Source: Caldifarciminota bacterium (lineage in GTDB: Bacteria; Hydrothermota; Hydrothermia; LBFQ01; DSFT01). Taken from it: a stretch of 7,264 nt of DNA. Made by a program: the position numbers and the translations under genes. Each line of letters starts with the position of its first letter. The first letter of the stretch is position 1. The stretch is taken from contig WGAQ01000138.1 in assembly GCA_015494735.1 (NCBI GenBank), positions 1 to 7,264 on the forward strand. The letters are read 5' to 3'. The notes beneath the pieces are model-generated. The model did no database searches. It was not told the DNA's origin and saw only the letters and a list, made by a program, of their open reading frames with translations. Shown here one piece after another: positions 1-6,597 of this stretch.

Positions 1-1306
1 CGAGAGCCTTCTGAATTATGGGCAACTGATTCTTGCGGGCCTTACGCTCTATCATGGCCACGATGACCTGACGATTGATTTCGTTGGTACCCTCCCAGAT
101 TCTGTTGATTCTGCTGTCGCGATAGTACCTGGCTGCGGGATACTCTTCAGTATATCCATATCCACCGTATATCTGGACCACCTCGTCCACGGTGTAATCC
201 AGGATTTCGGAACCGGCTATCTTTATAATGGAGTGCTCGATGGCGTACTCCCCTATGAGTTTCATCGATTCATCACCGGAGAGGTCGCCCTTGAGGACCT
301 TATCCATATAACCAGCAGTCCTGTAGACAGCGCTTTCACCCACGTATATGCCGGATATGACGTTGGCAATCTTCTCGCGAATCATCTCGAACTCAACGAT
401 GGGCCTGCCGAATGCAACCCTCTCCTTTCCGTACTTTATGGCATCCCTTATGGCGTACTTGGAGGAACCGATACAGGAAGCACCCAGCTTATAACGGCCG
501 ATATTGAGGATTCCGAAAGCGATGTAATGACCCTTTCCGACCTCGTAGATGAGATTCTCGTAGGGAATCTTGACGTTCTCAAAGAACAGGGGAACCGTGG
601 AGGAACCCCTCATTCCCATCTTATCGAATTCGTTTCCAACCTCGAAGCCCTCGGCATTCCTGGGAACGATGAAGGCACTGATTCCCTTCTCCTCACCGTT
701 GATGTAGGTCCTTGCGTACACGATGAAGTAATCCGCGAAGCCACCGTTGGTTATGAACATCTTGCTGCCGTTTATGAGCCAGTACTTCTCTCCGTTCTCC
801 TCTATGAGTTCAGCCTTGGTCTTAAGGGCAAGGGCATCCGAGCCGCAGCAGGGCTCCGTCAGGGCATAGGCACCGAAAATTTCAGCAGCAGCCACCCTGG
901 GGAGATACTCGGACTTCTGCTTCTCGTTGCCAAAATAGACTATGGGCAGAGAGCCAATACCTATCTGAACTCCCCATGTGATGGCAAAGGAGCTCTGCAT
1001 GGAGAACTTTTCACCCAGAATCATGGTGGAAACCTTATCCAGTTCCAGTCCGCCATACTTCTCGGGGATTTCGGCGCCGGTGAAGCCCAGTTCAGCCGCC
1101 TTCCTCAGAAGGTTCTTCAGAAGTTCGTAATCCTTCTTTTCTATCTTCTCATCGTAGGGCATGACCTCCTTTTCCATGAAATCCTCAGCGGTCTGCCCTA
1201 TCATCTTCTGCTCTTCGGTGAACTCCTCGGGGATAAACACCTCCGATGGAGAAAATTCCCTTACCAGGAACTCGCCGCCTTTGACGAAATCTTTCGTTTC
1301 GCTCAT
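1..1306 (-). CDS. Acyl-CoA dehydrogenase, VLCAD/FadE-like (C-terminus cut by window edge)
   Basis: This FAD flavoenzyme should catalyse alpha,beta-dehydrogenation of acyl-CoA in beta-oxidation, passing electrons to ETF. The 435 visible residues, translated from the minus strand, show the family landmarks in order: an N-terminal helical domain (about 30-145), the first acyl-CoA dehydrogenase signature A148-L-T-E-P-C-C-G-S-D157, the KMFITNGG beta-domain stretch (182-189), the FAD-contacting RVAFGRPI segment (296-303), the second signature Q378-x2-GGYGY...RD397, and IWEGTNE with Glu405 where MCAD and VLCAD carry the catalytic base. Sequence continues past IWEGTNE into a Lys/Arg-rich helix, as in the 580-620 residue VLCAD/YusJ group, so the missing part is probably a C-terminal extension. 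The start ATG (1306-1304) has GGAGG seven bases upstream. It lies 15 bases after clpC and is the fourth gene of the operon. Cys153-Cys154 in the first signature is unusual. Exact chain-length specificity cannot be read from the sequence. Confidence 0.95.
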   Translation of the reverse strand, partial: MSETKDFVKGGEFLVREFSPSEVFIPEEFTEEQKMIGQTAEDFMEKEVMPYDEKIEKKDYELLKNLLRKAAELGFTGAEIPEKYGGLELDKVSTMILGEKFSMQSSFAITWGVQIGIGSLPIVYFGNEKQKSEYLPRVAAAEIFGAYALTEPCCGSDALALKTKAELIEENGEKYWLINGSKMFITNGGFADYFIVYARTYINGEEKGISAFIVPRNAEGFEVGNEFDKMGMRGSSTVPLFFENVKIPYENLIYEVGKGHYIAFGILNIGRYKLGASCIGSSKYAIRDAIKYGKERVAFGRPIVEFEMIREKIANVISGIYVGESAVYRTAGYMDKVLKGDLSGDESMKLIGEYAIEHSIIKIAGSEILDYTVDEVVQIYGGYGYTEEYPAARYYRDSRINRIWEGTNEINRQVIVAMIERKARKNQLPIIQKAL

Positions 1307-1313
1307 TCTCCTT

Positions 1314-1320
1314 CCTCCTT
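1314..1320 (-). promoter_or_regulatory. Shine-Dalgarno site of the acyl-CoA dehydrogenase gene
   Basis: On the minus strand AAGGAGG occupies 1320-1314, seven bases before the ATG at 1306. It sits inside the 15-base gap after the clpC stop codon (1324-1322). It fixes the start codon and shows that the gene is translated as an internal cistron of the clpC transcript. Confidence 0.8.
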
Positions 1321-1321
1321 T

Positions 1322-3820
1322 TTAATATGTAGAAGGTGTTGTTGTCCTGAACACCACCTCACCCCTCTCGTCTATATCCGCCAGCACTCTCGTATTGGGT
1401 TTCACATCTCCCCGTATTATGGCCTCGCTGATGGGCTCCTCTATGAATTTCCGTATGGCTCTCCTGAGGGGTCTGGCACCGTATTCGGGGTCATAGCTGT
1501 CATCCACCAGCTTCCTCTTGAGGGCATCGGACAGCTCCAGCTGTATATTCTTTTCAGTGAGGCGCTCCCTCAAATCCCTGAGCATCACATCCACTATGCG
1601 GTAGAGATCATCCTTATCCAGAGGCCTGAAGACTATTATCTCGTCCAGCCTGTTCAGGAACTCGGGGGATACCAGCTTCCGGAATTCGTTTATGAGGAAT
1701 TCCTTCATCTCATTGAAGTCCAGGGATTTTCTGGTCTCCCTTGCAAAGCCGAGGGTTTTGGCCTCCTTAATCTGTCTGACCCCGATGTTAGAGGTCATGA
1801 TTATGATGGTGTTTCTGAAAGAGACCGTTCTTCCAAGTCCATCGGTCAGGATACCATCCTCCAGAACCTGAAGGAGTATATTGAACACATCGGGATGGGC
1901 CTTCTCTATCTCATCGAGGAGGATAACGGAATACGGCTTGCGCCTCACCTTTTCCGTCAACTGTCCACCCTCCTCGTATCCCACGTATCCCGGAGGCGAG
2001 CCGATGAGCCTGGAGACGTTGTGTTTTTCCATGTATTCGGACATGTCTATGCGGATAAGGGCATCCTCCGAGCCAAACATGAATTTCGCAAGCTGCTTTG
2101 CCAGTTCCGTCTTACCCACACCGGTGGGTCCGAGGAATACGAAGGAGCCTATGGGCCTTCTGGGGTCCTTGATTCCGGCCCTGCTCCTCCTGATGGCCTT
2201 TGCGAGGGCCTTTATGGCCTCCTCCTGACCGATTATGTATCTGGAGAGTTCCTCCTCCATCCGCAGGAGCCTCTTTTCCTCATCCGTGGTGAGTTGCGTG
2301 ATGGGAATATTGGTCCACCGGGCGATTACGCGGGCGATATCCTCCTCCTCCACCCGCATGTGCTCCTTGCTCAAACTCATCTTGAGGTTTTCCAGTTCGT
2401 TCAGTATTTGCTCTTCCTTGCTGTACAGCTGGGCTGCCCTCGAATAGTCCTCCTGCCTTATCGCGAATACCTTCCTCTTCTGAACCAGTTCCAGTTCCTT
2501 TTCCAGCTCCTCGACCCGCGGGTCCTTTATCGTCTTCTGCAGTTTGACCATGGCGCCAGCCTCATCGAGCACGTCGATGGCCTTATCCGGAAGATGTCTA
2601 TCCTGAATGTACCTCTCGGAGAGTTTGACAGCAGCCTCTATGGCCTCATCCGTATAGTAAACACCGTGGAATTCCTCGTACTGCTCCTTCAGACCCTTCA
2701 GAATCTCTATTGCGTCCTCCACGGAAGGGGGCTCCACCATAACCGGCTGGAACCTTCTCTCCAGAGCCCCATCCTTTTCGATGTACTTCTTGTATTCCTC
2801 GAGGGTGGTGGCTCCGATTATCCGGACCTGTCCACGGGCGAGAACCGGTTTCAGTATATTGGCAGCATCCAGCGCCCCTTCGGCAGCCCCTGCACCAATC
2901 ATGGTATGGAGCTCGTCTATGAAGAGTATGATATCCGGAGAATTGGCCGCCTCGTTTATCACAGCCTTGATTCTCTCCTCGAACTGCCCACGATACTTGG
3001 TTCCAGCCACGAGAGCAGCAAGGTCCAGAGCGAGAATTCGCTTATTCTTCAGGGGGGCCGGCACCTCCCCCTTCGCTATCTTCTGTGCGAGTCCTTCGAC
3101 TATGGCAGTTTTACCGACACCGGGCTCACCTATCAGGACGGGGTTGTTCTTCTTTCTGCGGGAGAGTATCTGTATAACCCTCTCTATCTCCTTATCCCTC
3201 CCGATTACGGGGTCCAGTTTCCCTTCCCTGGCCAGTTGCGTCAGGTCCGTGGAGAAGGAATCGAGGACCTTCGTGGCTCTGGACTTCTTGGGGGAGCCAA
3301 AGGCAGGGGGTTGCTGTCCGGGCGTTTCCTCATCCTCGAAGTGGAATCTCCTGTGAGGTCTCTGCCTTCCCTTTATATCGTACTGCCTGTACGCCTCATC
3401 CTTCAGCGTATCGTATCCGAGTCCGAAGTTCTCCAGAATCTGAGCAGCCAGAGAACGTCTATCCCTCACGAGGCCGAGGAGTATGTGACCGGTATCCGTG
3501 AGTTGAGCCCCCATCTTCCTCGCCTCTTCCACCGCATTGGTCAGAGCCCGCTTTGCAGAGGAATTGAGGGGGATTTCCCTGCTGGCAGAGTACCTTTCTT
3601 CCCGGACATTCTGGATGGAATTCTCTATGGTCCGCCTCAACTCCTCGAGGTCCACACCCAGATTGGTAAGAATAGCCACAGCAGTTCCGTCTTCAACGTT
3701 AAGGAGCCCAAGCAAAAGGTGTTCTGTTCCTATCTGACCACTACCTCTCTTTATCGCCTCCTCCCGGGCCACCAGAATGGCCCTCTTCGCATCATCCGAA
3801 AATCTCTCGTTGAGGAACAT
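1322..3820 (-). CDS. clpC: ATP-dependent Clp protease ATP-binding subunit ClpC
   Basis: ClpC is a cytoplasmic hexameric AAA+ unfoldase that feeds proteins into ClpP. The 832-residue protein has the full layout: duplicated Clp N-domain (about 1-145), a linker, NBD1 with Walker A GEPGVGKT (231-238), Walker B ILFIDE (298-303) and pore loop KYRGQF (275-280), a short UVR-type middle domain (about 430-485), then NBD2 with Walker A GPTGVGKT (564-571), Walker B VILLDE (632-637), pore loop GYVGY (611-615), arginine finger region FLNR (721-724) and sensor 2 GARPLRR (781-787). The short middle domain separates it from ClpB. Leu690-Gly691-Phe692 fits the ClpP-docking loop. I place the start at ATG 3820-3818 (MFLNERFSDDA), which matches ClpC N-termini and follows AGGAGG. 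The gene is third in its operon, 30 bases after the DUF4870-like gene. It contains no TTA, CTA or TCA codon. No ctsR, mcsA or mcsB lies beside it. Confidence 0.97.
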   Translation of the reverse strand: MFLNERFSDDAKRAILVAREEAIKRGSGQIGTEHLLLGLLNVEDGTAVAILTNLGVDLEELRRTIENSIQNVREERYSASREIPLNSSAKRALTNAVEEARKMGAQLTDTGHILLGLVRDRRSLAAQILENFGLGYDTLKDEAYRQYDIKGRQRPHRRFHFEDEETPGQQPPAFGSPKKSRATKVLDSFSTDLTQLAREGKLDPVIGRDKEIERVIQILSRRKKNNPVLIGEPGVGKTAIVEGLAQKIAKGEVPAPLKNKRILALDLAALVAGTKYRGQFEERIKAVINEAANSPDIILFIDELHTMIGAGAAEGALDAANILKPVLARGQVRIIGATTLEEYKKYIEKDGALERRFQPVMVEPPSVEDAIEILKGLKEQYEEFHGVYYTDEAIEAAVKLSERYIQDRHLPDKAIDVLDEAGAMVKLQKTIKDPRVEELEKELELVQKRKVFAIRQEDYSRAAQLYSKEEQILNELENLKMSLSKEHMRVEEEDIARVIARWTNIPITQLTTDEEKRLLRMEEELSRYIIGQEEAIKALAKAIRRSRAGIKDPRRPIGSFVFLGPTGVGKTELAKQLAKFMFGSEDALIRIDMSEYMEKHNVSRLIGSPPGYVGYEEGGQLTEKVRRKPYSVILLDEIEKAHPDVFNILLQVLEDGILTDGLGRTVSFRNTIIIMTSNIGVRQIKEAKTLGFARETRKSLDFNEMKEFLINEFRKLVSPEFLNRLDEIIVFRPLDKDDLYRIVDVMLRDLRERLTEKNIQLELSDALKRKLVDDSYDPEYGARPLRRAIRKFIEEPISEAIIRGDVKPNTRVLADIDERGEVVFRTTTPSTY

Positions 3821-3831
3821 AATTCTCTTCC

Positions 3832-3837
3832 CCTCCT
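3832..3837 (-). promoter_or_regulatory. Shine-Dalgarno site of clpC
   Basis: AGGAGG (minus strand, 3837-3832, within a longer AAGGAGGGG) lies 11 bases before the ATG at 3820. The same bases would be coding if translation began at the in-frame TTG at 3841, so this site supports the shorter 832-residue ClpC. Confidence 0.75.
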
Positions 3838-3850
3838 TCAAAATGTTACA

Positions 3851-4201
3851 CTACTTATTCAAAGTTTCAACCAAAAAACCCACAAGCGGAGCATGCCATA
3901 CCTCTTCCGAGGCGACAGCCAGCGTCGCCCTGAAGGTAAAGTACATCGCCACACCAAGGAAGACCATACCCACTATATTGGCCAGATAACCCACCACCGG
4001 CACGCTCCCCACGAACAGCTTCACCATAAGGTAAAAAATTATAAAAAGAAAGTACAGAAGATTCAAGACGAAGCCCTGCACGAGATGAAAGCGGAGAACT
4101 TCATCATCCACATCATCCACAAAATAAACATTGACAAACCCGAAGGGGAAGATGTAAGACAGGATGGAAAAGAGTTTTAATTTCGTTATTTCAAAAAACA
4201 T
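3851..4201 (-). CDS. Small membrane protein, DUF4870/Tic20-like
   Basis: This 116-residue protein is mostly hydrophobic, with likely membrane segments at about 8-27, 45-63 and 66-90. The pattern resembles the DUF4870/Tic20-like family: a charged turn followed by F38-H-L-V-Q-G43 before the second helix, a glycine/proline-containing turn (GSVPVVGYL, 65-73) before the third helix, and a C-terminal W102-H-A-P-L-V-G108. Its function is unknown and I assign none. The start ATG (4201-4199) lies inside the last codons of the TPR-like gene, so the two genes overlap by 11 bases and are probably translationally coupled. I see no strong separate ribosome binding site. An in-frame start further upstream would add 18 residues that merely read the neighbour in another frame. 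The stop is 30 bases before clpC, placing it in the same operon. The family assignment is from remembered motif patterns only. Confidence 0.75.
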   Translation of the reverse strand: MFFEITKLKLFSILSYIFPFGFVNVYFVDDVDDEVLRFHLVQGFVLNLLYFLFIIFYLMVKLFVGSVPVVGYLANIVGMVFLGVAMYFTFRATLAVASEEVWHAPLVGFLVETLNK

Positions 4202-4814
4202 TGCTTCCCATAAGCCCCAGTTCCATGGCGGCTGTTCTGGAGAAGTACTCTCCATTCTCCTTCAAATCTTCCAGTATCTTAACAGCCTCTTTATTCTTAC
4301 CGATAGCCATGAGAACCTTGGCCTTCCTGTACATGAGATACTCATCTATGGACTTGAAACCGCTCCTGTAATTCAACTTCTTCACCCCCGCTTCCGTATT
4401 CCCCCTGTCCAGGGATATGTCGCTCAGAAGGAGCTCCCTGGTGGCCTTCGAAAGTTTATCCAGTTTTCTGGATGCATCCACCACCTGATGGGCCATATCC
4501 GTCTTACCAGTCTGGTAATAGTAAATCCCCAGGGTAAGGCCGGCATAGGAGCCGATTCGGGAATTCCGGGCATCGTTGTGAACCTTGAGAAGAAGTGCAG
4601 GGGCATTGAGGGTATCGCCAAACTGCAGAGCATAGAATCCCTGAACGAACTGGACTTCGCTATCTGCAAGTTTGCTCTTCTGGGTATTGCTGTAATAGAC
4701 CAGAGCCACGAGAGCCACCACCACGACGGCAGTTCCAATGAGAATTCTGTCCCTGTATTCGATGACCAGGTCCAGTAGTTTCCTGAAAGTTTCCTCGTTC
4801 AACTGCACTTTCAT
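4191..4814 (-). CDS. Membrane-anchored tetratricopeptide-repeat-like protein
   Basis: This 207-residue protein has a short charged cytoplasmic N-terminus (1-23), one hydrophobic membrane span (about 24-41, ILIGTAVVVVALVALVYY) and a helical domain of about 165 residues outside the membrane. The helical part has TPR-like helix pairs, clearest at 88-115 (AGLTLGIYYYQTGKTDMA) and 159-185 (YRKAKVLMAIGKNKEAVKIL). This layout matches the YfgM/TPR_21 type of anchored TPR protein, which is linked in E. coli to the Sec translocon and periplasmic chaperones. Whether that role applies here is inference. It is the first gene of the minus-strand operon, ahead of a small membrane protein and clpC, so an envelope or protein-quality role is plausible. 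The ATG at 4814 has no Shine-Dalgarno site. Instead, TATAAT lies 10 bases upstream, suggesting a near-leaderless mRNA. Confidence 0.8.
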   Translation of the reverse strand: MKVQLNEETFRKLLDLVIEYRDRILIGTAVVVVALVALVYYSNTQKSKLADSEVQFVQGFYALQFGDTLNAPALLLKVHNDARNSRIGSYAGLTLGIYYYQTGKTDMAHQVVDASRKLDKLSKATRELLLSDISLDRGNTEAGVKKLNYRSGFKSIDEYLMYRKAKVLMAIGKNKEAVKILEDLKENGEYFSRTAAMELGLMGSNVF

Positions 4815-4824
4815 GAGTTTGTAA

Positions 4825-4830
4825 ATTATA
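4825..4830 (-). promoter_or_regulatory. Putative -10 box of the TPR-like/clpC operon
   Basis: A perfect TATAAT (minus strand, 4830-4825) lies 10 bases before the ATG at 4814. With the usual distance from -10 box to start site, transcription would begin near 4818, leaving a leader of about 4 bases. No convincing -35 hexamer is present at 16-18 bases further upstream. Confidence 0.5.
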
Positions 4831-4882
4831 AAGGTGGCTTGAGACGGGGCTTACAGAAGATTACACGGATAGGAGCAAAGCA

Positions 4883-4894
4883 CTGGATATCCAG
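4883..4894. promoter_or_regulatory. Perfect 12-base palindrome, possible operator
   Basis: CTGGATATCCAG is a complete inverted repeat without a spacer, lying between the two divergent promoters, about 53 bases beyond the -10 box of the minus-strand operon. A dimeric regulator could bind such a site. No regulator gene is in the window and the site is seen only once, so its role is a guess. Confidence 0.25.
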
Positions 4895-5034
4895 AGCCAT
4901 TCTCCGTTTCCATGCATTTCAATTCTTCGGACTTCAGGATGGATTTAACACATAAATTCCGGATGGACAGAGTCCCTTTACCTTCTTTCCATCAATCTGA
5001 ACTCCCTTCTTGCGAATCTTATGTTAATTTGCTG

Positions 5035-5040
5035 TAAAAT
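5035..5040 (+). promoter_or_regulatory. Putative -10 box of the hydrolase/xer operon
   Basis: TAAAAT lies 7 bases before the GTG start at 5048. The expected transcription start falls at about 5047, essentially on the start codon. A weak TTGCGA (5010-5015, 4 of 6 matches to TTGACA) lies 19 bases upstream, which is longer than the usual spacing. Confidence 0.4.
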
Positions 5041-5047
5041 TTGCTCT

Positions 5048-5716
5048 GTGCTGAAGTGGAAGAGATTCAGACATCCCCTGTTCGGCTCCAATACGTACGT
5101 GCTATATAACGATGAGGGGGAAGCGGTCATAGTGGACCCCACGGAACTGGTGGTCAGACAGAGCGTGCTTCGATTCATATCTGACGAAAATCTGAAGTTA
5201 CAGATGGTCATAAACACCCATGGGCACTGGGACCACATATCGGGAAACAGGCTGCTCAAGGACACCTACGGCATTCCCATAGCAATTCACGAGAAGGACA
5301 GGGAATTTCTCCTGAGACCCGATTTGAATTTGGGGGCATTCCTCGGGAAGTTCCAGGAGCAATACGATACATCTCCACCGGCGGATATAACCTTGAGGGA
5401 TGGGGACAGAATCTTCGATATGGAGGTAATCCATACACCGGGACACACTCCCGGAAGTATCTGTCTGGCATATCCCGGAAGAGACGAGCCCTCCATCGTT
5501 CTGACCGGCGATACCATCTTCATGGATTCCATAGGGAGGGTGGACCTTCCCATGGGAAGCGAGGAGGAGATGTTGAAATCTCTCAGGATGCTGATTAAAA
5601 TTTTAAGAAGGAATACTTTAATTCTTCCAGGACATGGGGAGGTGGGAACATGGGAGAGGTTAGAAGAGGTGAACGCGGTTCTCAGGGAATTTTTGAATTC
5701 CTGGACAGATTCGTAG
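5048..5716 (+). CDS. Metallo-beta-lactamase-fold hydrolase, glyoxalase II-like
   Basis: This 222-residue cytoplasmic protein has the full dinuclear metal site of the glyoxalase II-like branch: T57-H-G-H-W-D-H63 (His58, His60, Asp62, His63), His133 in PGHTPGS, Asp155 in TGDTIF and His196 in PGHGEVGT. Family members hydrolyse thioesters such as S-lactoylglutathione or related substrates, and many are uncharacterised. At about 220 residues it lacks the C-terminal helical domain of classical GloB, so the substrate is open. I chose the GTG start because the protein then begins with M-L-K-W-K-R-F, the usual short lead into the SNTYVL strand. An upstream in-frame ATG at 5021 would add nine residues, would lie before the putative promoter box and has no ribosome binding site. 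Its last 67 bases overlap the xer gene, which is read in another frame. It is the first gene of the plus-strand operon. Confidence 0.9.
   Translation: MLKWKRFRHPLFGSNTYVLYNDEGEAVIVDPTELVVRQSVLRFISDENLKLQMVINTHGHWDHISGNRLLKDTYGIPIAIHEKDREFLLRPDLNLGAFLGKFQEQYDTSPPADITLRDGDRIFDMEVIHTPGHTPGSICLAYPGRDEPSIVLTGDTIFMDSIGRVDLPMGSEEEMLKSLRMLIKILRRNTLILPGHGEVGTWERLEEVNAVLREFLNSWTDS
5638..5644 (+). promoter_or_regulatory. Shine-Dalgarno site of the xer gene inside the hydrolase gene
   Basis: GGAGGTG lies 5 bases before the ATG at 5650 and is strongly complementary to the 16S rRNA 3' end. The same bases encode part of the conserved GHGEVGT motif of the hydrolase. It supports 5650 as the real start of the recombinase despite the long overlap. 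Confidence 0.7.
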
Positions 5717-6573
5717 ATTACCTGACGGTGGAGAGGGGGTACAGTTATCACACCATTTACGGCTATAAGAAGGATATTCAGCAGTTTTTAACCTTCATAG
5801 AGCAGAACGAACTCGACCTGGAAAACCTGACCATATCGCAACTCCAGAGCTTCATCGAATACCTTGTGAATCAGGGCTTTTCTGCCACCTCCATCGAGAG
5901 GAAGATTGCAGCAATAAGGACCTTCTTCAAATTCCTTTACTCCCACTTCAACATACGGAATAACATAGCCCAGCTTCTGGAAATTCCGGAGAAGGAGGAA
6001 ACCATTCCCGATGTTCTGACCATAGAAGAGGTGGAACTCCTGCTCCAGCAACCCGACATCAACACCATAAAGGGACTGAGGGACAGAACCATGATGGAAT
6101 TCCTGTATGCGACGGGGGTCAGGGTAAGCGAAGCATTGAATATAAGGCTCTACGACATAGACCTCAACGAGAGAATCGTCAGGGTATCGGGAAAGGGCAA
6201 AAGGGAGAGAATCATACCATTTCACGATATAGCGAGGGAATTCCTCGAAAGGTACATAAAGGAAGCCCGTCCCCGCATCCTGAAGGGCAGACAGAACACG
6301 TATCTATTCCTGAATATGCGGGGTCAGAGGATGTCCAGAATAGGGTTCTGGAAGATTCTCAAGGAATATGCGAGCCGGGTGGGATTTGCCTCCAAGGTCC
6401 ACCCCCACGTGTTCCGTCACACATTCGCCACACACATGCTCATAAACGGATGTGATTTGAGAGTTCTGCAGGAACTCCTGGGACATGCTTCCATATCCAC
6501 CACGCAGAGATACACACAGGTGAACATATCCCATCTGAAAGAAATTCACAGGAAGTATCATCCGAGGGCATAG
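5650..6573 (+). CDS. xerD: Tyrosine recombinase of the XerC/XerD type
   Basis: Site-specific recombinase that, in this family, resolves chromosome dimers at dif near replication termination with FtsK. The 307 residues match the usual length of about 295-305. An N-terminal SAM-like DNA-binding domain (about 15-105) precedes the catalytic domain, where all active-site residues are present: Arg158 (ATGVRVSEA), Lys182 (VSGKGKRER), His253 and Arg256 (HPHVFRHTFATH), His279 (LLGHASISTTQ) and the nucleophile Tyr288 (RYTQV). The C-terminus KYHPRA is typical of the Xer group. XerC and XerD cannot be firmly told apart by eye, so the symbol is tentative, and a lineage with a single Xer protein is possible. 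The start at 5650 adds about 14 basic residues before the domain but has an excellent ribosome binding site. The gene overlaps the hydrolase gene by 67 bases. No att-like repeats or phage genes flank it, so it looks like a housekeeping gene. Confidence 0.92.
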   Translation: MGEVRRGERGSQGIFEFLDRFVDYLTVERGYSYHTIYGYKKDIQQFLTFIEQNELDLENLTISQLQSFIEYLVNQGFSATSIERKIAAIRTFFKFLYSHFNIRNNIAQLLEIPEKEETIPDVLTIEEVELLLQQPDINTIKGLRDRTMMEFLYATGVRVSEALNIRLYDIDLNERIVRVSGKGKRERIIPFHDIAREFLERYIKEARPRILKGRQNTYLFLNMRGQRMSRIGFWKILKEYASRVGFASKVHPHVFRHTFATHMLINGCDLRVLQELLGHASISTTQRYTQVNISHLKEIHRKYHPRA

Positions 6574-6588
6574 GGGGCGCCAGCCCCC
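6573..6588 (+). terminator. GC-rich hairpin on the xer stop codon, probable terminator
   Basis: A six-base perfect stem, GGGGGC (6573-6578) and GCCCCC (6583-6588), encloses a four-base loop GCCA. It begins at the last base of the xer stop codon (6571-6573) and is followed by CGCTTAAAATTAA rather than a run of T, so it is not a classical intrinsic terminator. Its position between the xer operon and a separately promoted gene supports a transcript-end role. Confidence 0.45.
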
Positions 6589-6591
6589 GCT

Positions 6592-6597
6592 TAAAAT
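6592..6597 (+). promoter_or_regulatory. Putative -10 box of the flavin oxidoreductase gene
   Basis: TAAAAT lies 9 bases before the ATG at 6607, directly after the hairpin that ends the xer gene. The predicted start site near 6604 would leave about 3 untranslated bases. No -35 hexamer is recognisable, since that position is occupied by the xer end and the hairpin. Confidence 0.4.

Larger units (their letters stand above)
4815..5047. other. Divergent intergenic region between the two operons
   Basis: These 233 bases separate the start codons of the TPR-like gene (minus) and the hydrolase gene (plus). The region carries a -10-like box at each end, a perfect 12-base palindrome at 4883-4894 and a GGATGGA repeat at 4937-4943 and 4961-4967 (24-base period). 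I see no tRNA, recognisable riboswitch, long open frame or strong terminator in it. Confidence 0.7.

Noticed and set aside
3821..3841. Seven-residue N-terminal extension of ClpC from a TTG at 3841
   Set aside because: These codons contain the Shine-Dalgarno site, and ClpC proteins begin at the equivalent of MFLNERFSD.
233..4180. Plus-strand open frame of 1,315 codons
   Set aside because: It runs opposite and in register with three minus-strand genes of clear family identity, crosses their gaps, and shows no recognisable domain. Its openness follows from missing TTA, CTA and TCA codons on the coding strand.
4164..4778. Plus-strand open frame opposite the TPR-like gene
   Set aside because: It is an in-register shadow of the minus-strand gene and encodes no recognisable protein pattern.
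4937..4967. GGATGGA direct repeats at 4937 and 4961 as a binding-site pair
   Set aside because: The motif is short, occurs elsewhere in the window (for example 7211-7217) and could easily arise by chance.
5021..5047. Upstream ATG start for the metallo-hydrolase
   Set aside because: It adds nine atypical residues, has no ribosome binding site and lies over the putative promoter box. The GTG start gives the normal family N-terminus.
5650..6573. Tyrosine recombinase as a sign of an integrated mobile element
   Set aside because: The length, active site and KYHPRA end fit housekeeping Xer proteins, and there are no att-like repeats, tRNA, excisionase or phage genes nearby.
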